Source: Candidatus Cloacimonas sp. (GTDB lineage Bacteria; Cloacimonadota; Cloacimonadia; Cloacimonadales; Cloacimonadaceae). From it: a stretch of DNA of 51,520 nt. Of this stretch, positions 51,092 through 51,520 are shown in pieces; the stretch's first letter is position 1, and each line of letters opens with the position of its first letter. Position numbers and translations under genes: made by a program. Location of the stretch: NCBI GenBank assembly GCA_035403355.1, contig DAONFA010000004.1, positions 1 to 51,520 of the forward strand, written 5' to 3'. The notes under the pieces were generated by a model. It searched no databases. It was given only the letters and a program-made list of their open reading frames with translations, and was not told where the DNA came from.

Positions 51092-51520
51092 AAACGACAT
51101 CTCGTTGTTTCATAGTTGACCAGGAGGTCAGCATTACGGAAAAACGACATCTTGTCGTTTCATAGTTGACCAGGAGGTCAACTTTCCGGGGTTGTGTAGT
51201 TGACCAAGAGGTCAGCATTACGGAAAAACGACATCTTGTCGTTTCATAGTTGACCAGGAGGTCAACTTTCCGGTTTGTGTAGTTGACCAGGAGGTCAGCA
51301 TTACGGGGTTGTTAGTTGACCAGGAGGTCAACTTTCCGGTTTGTGTAGTTGACCAGGAGGTCAACTTTCCGGAAAAACGACATCCTTGTCGTTTAATATG
51401 GTTGACCAGGAGGTCAACTTTCCGGTTTGTGTATTGACCAGGAGGTCAACTTTCCGGGTTGATGGTTGACCAGGAGGTCAACTTTCCGGGTTGATGGTTG
51501 ACCAGGAGGTCAACTTTCCG
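51092..51520. repeat. Array of 11 TTGACCAGGAGGTCA hairpins with ACGACATC hairpins, runs off the window
   Basis: Copies of TTGACCAGGAGGTCA(A/G) start near 51116, 51166, 51200, 51250, 51283, 51316, 51349, 51402, 51434, 51467 and 51498; where nothing is inserted the period is 31-33 bp. Four AACGACATCTTGTCGTT-type hairpins are interleaved (51092, 51142, 51227, 51374). Two filler endings alternate: CAGCATTACGG and CAACTTTCCGG. No gene is seen. The array is cut by the window end. Confidence 0.9.

Noticed and set aside
51033..51218. ORFs reading DLLVNYETT-type repeats
   Set aside because: They are translations of the hairpin array, in frame only because of unit length.
51115..51520. CRISPR array
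   Set aside because: The repeated units are palindromic, spacers are only ~8-18 bp and are themselves repeated, and no cas gene is present.

Overview
The window looks like a chromosomal segment from a member of the Candidatus Cloacimonadota / FCB group. The clues are AT-rich DNA (roughly 40% GC by eye), many secreted or outer-membrane proteins ending in an aromatic residue, a 1086-residue secreted protein with the C-terminal YPNPFNP-type sorting domain, and intergenic spaces packed with short hairpin repeats. The taxonomic call is inference; no 16S rRNA gene is present.

Layout. 1-1500: a repeat island around a broken REP-associated tyrosine transposase (RAYT). 1517-1780: tRNA-Lys, tRNA-Glu(UUC), tRNA-Glu(CUC). 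1841-3401: M23 peptidase and thiamine pyrophosphokinase. 3471-9989 (minus): rmuC, a LexA/CI-like repressor with palindromic operator candidates, a small lipoprotein, an Omp85-like barrel protein and lepA. 9990-10871: second repeat island sharing units with the first, then a CIRCE-like element and promoter in front of hsp20. 11310-11931: long convergent spacer with an 11-bp repeat element and strong secondary structure. 11932-20322 (minus): lipoproteins, purB, lgt, etfB, and a surface-polysaccharide trio (aminotransferase, SLBB export protein, epimerase). 20502-23955: Nudix hydrolase, beta-propeller-like protein, rnpB (RNase P RNA), zinc-ribbon coiled-coil protein and nadC, which has a promoter, short leader ORF and terminator in front of it. 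23956-24735: third repeat island. 24736-38069 (mostly plus): tRNA-CAU, a PorV-like outer-membrane protein, dxr, a minus pair (Hsp20-like, DUF4139), purA, an outer-membrane protein, DUF362/ferredoxin, an FtsB/DivIC-like protein, a diguanylate cyclase, an ABC ATPase and two outer-membrane proteins. 38167-38272: second copy of the 11-bp repeat element. 38436-40041 (minus): methyltransferase and XrtA-type polysaccharide deacetylase. 40113-44476 (minus): a restriction-modification pair and a Fic protein with a small upstream ORF, probably a transferred defence island. 44670-51006 (plus): a winged-helix protein fused to an M29-aminopeptidase-like domain, then two large secreted proteins. 51054-51520: terminator and an array of 11 hairpin repeats running off the window.

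How the genes work together. purA and purB supply the two adenylosuccinate steps of AMP synthesis but lie apart. lgt serves the several lipoproteins seen here. The Omp85-like protein would help place the many beta-barrels. The DegT/SLBB/epimerase trio and the deacetylase suggest surface-polysaccharide production. The most unusual content is non-coding: several families of short hairpin repeats mixed in tandem arrays near a dead RAYT, a 73-bp palindromic element found upstream of two tRNA loci, an 11-bp-unit element in two convergent spacers, and a possible leader-peptide attenuator in front of nadC.
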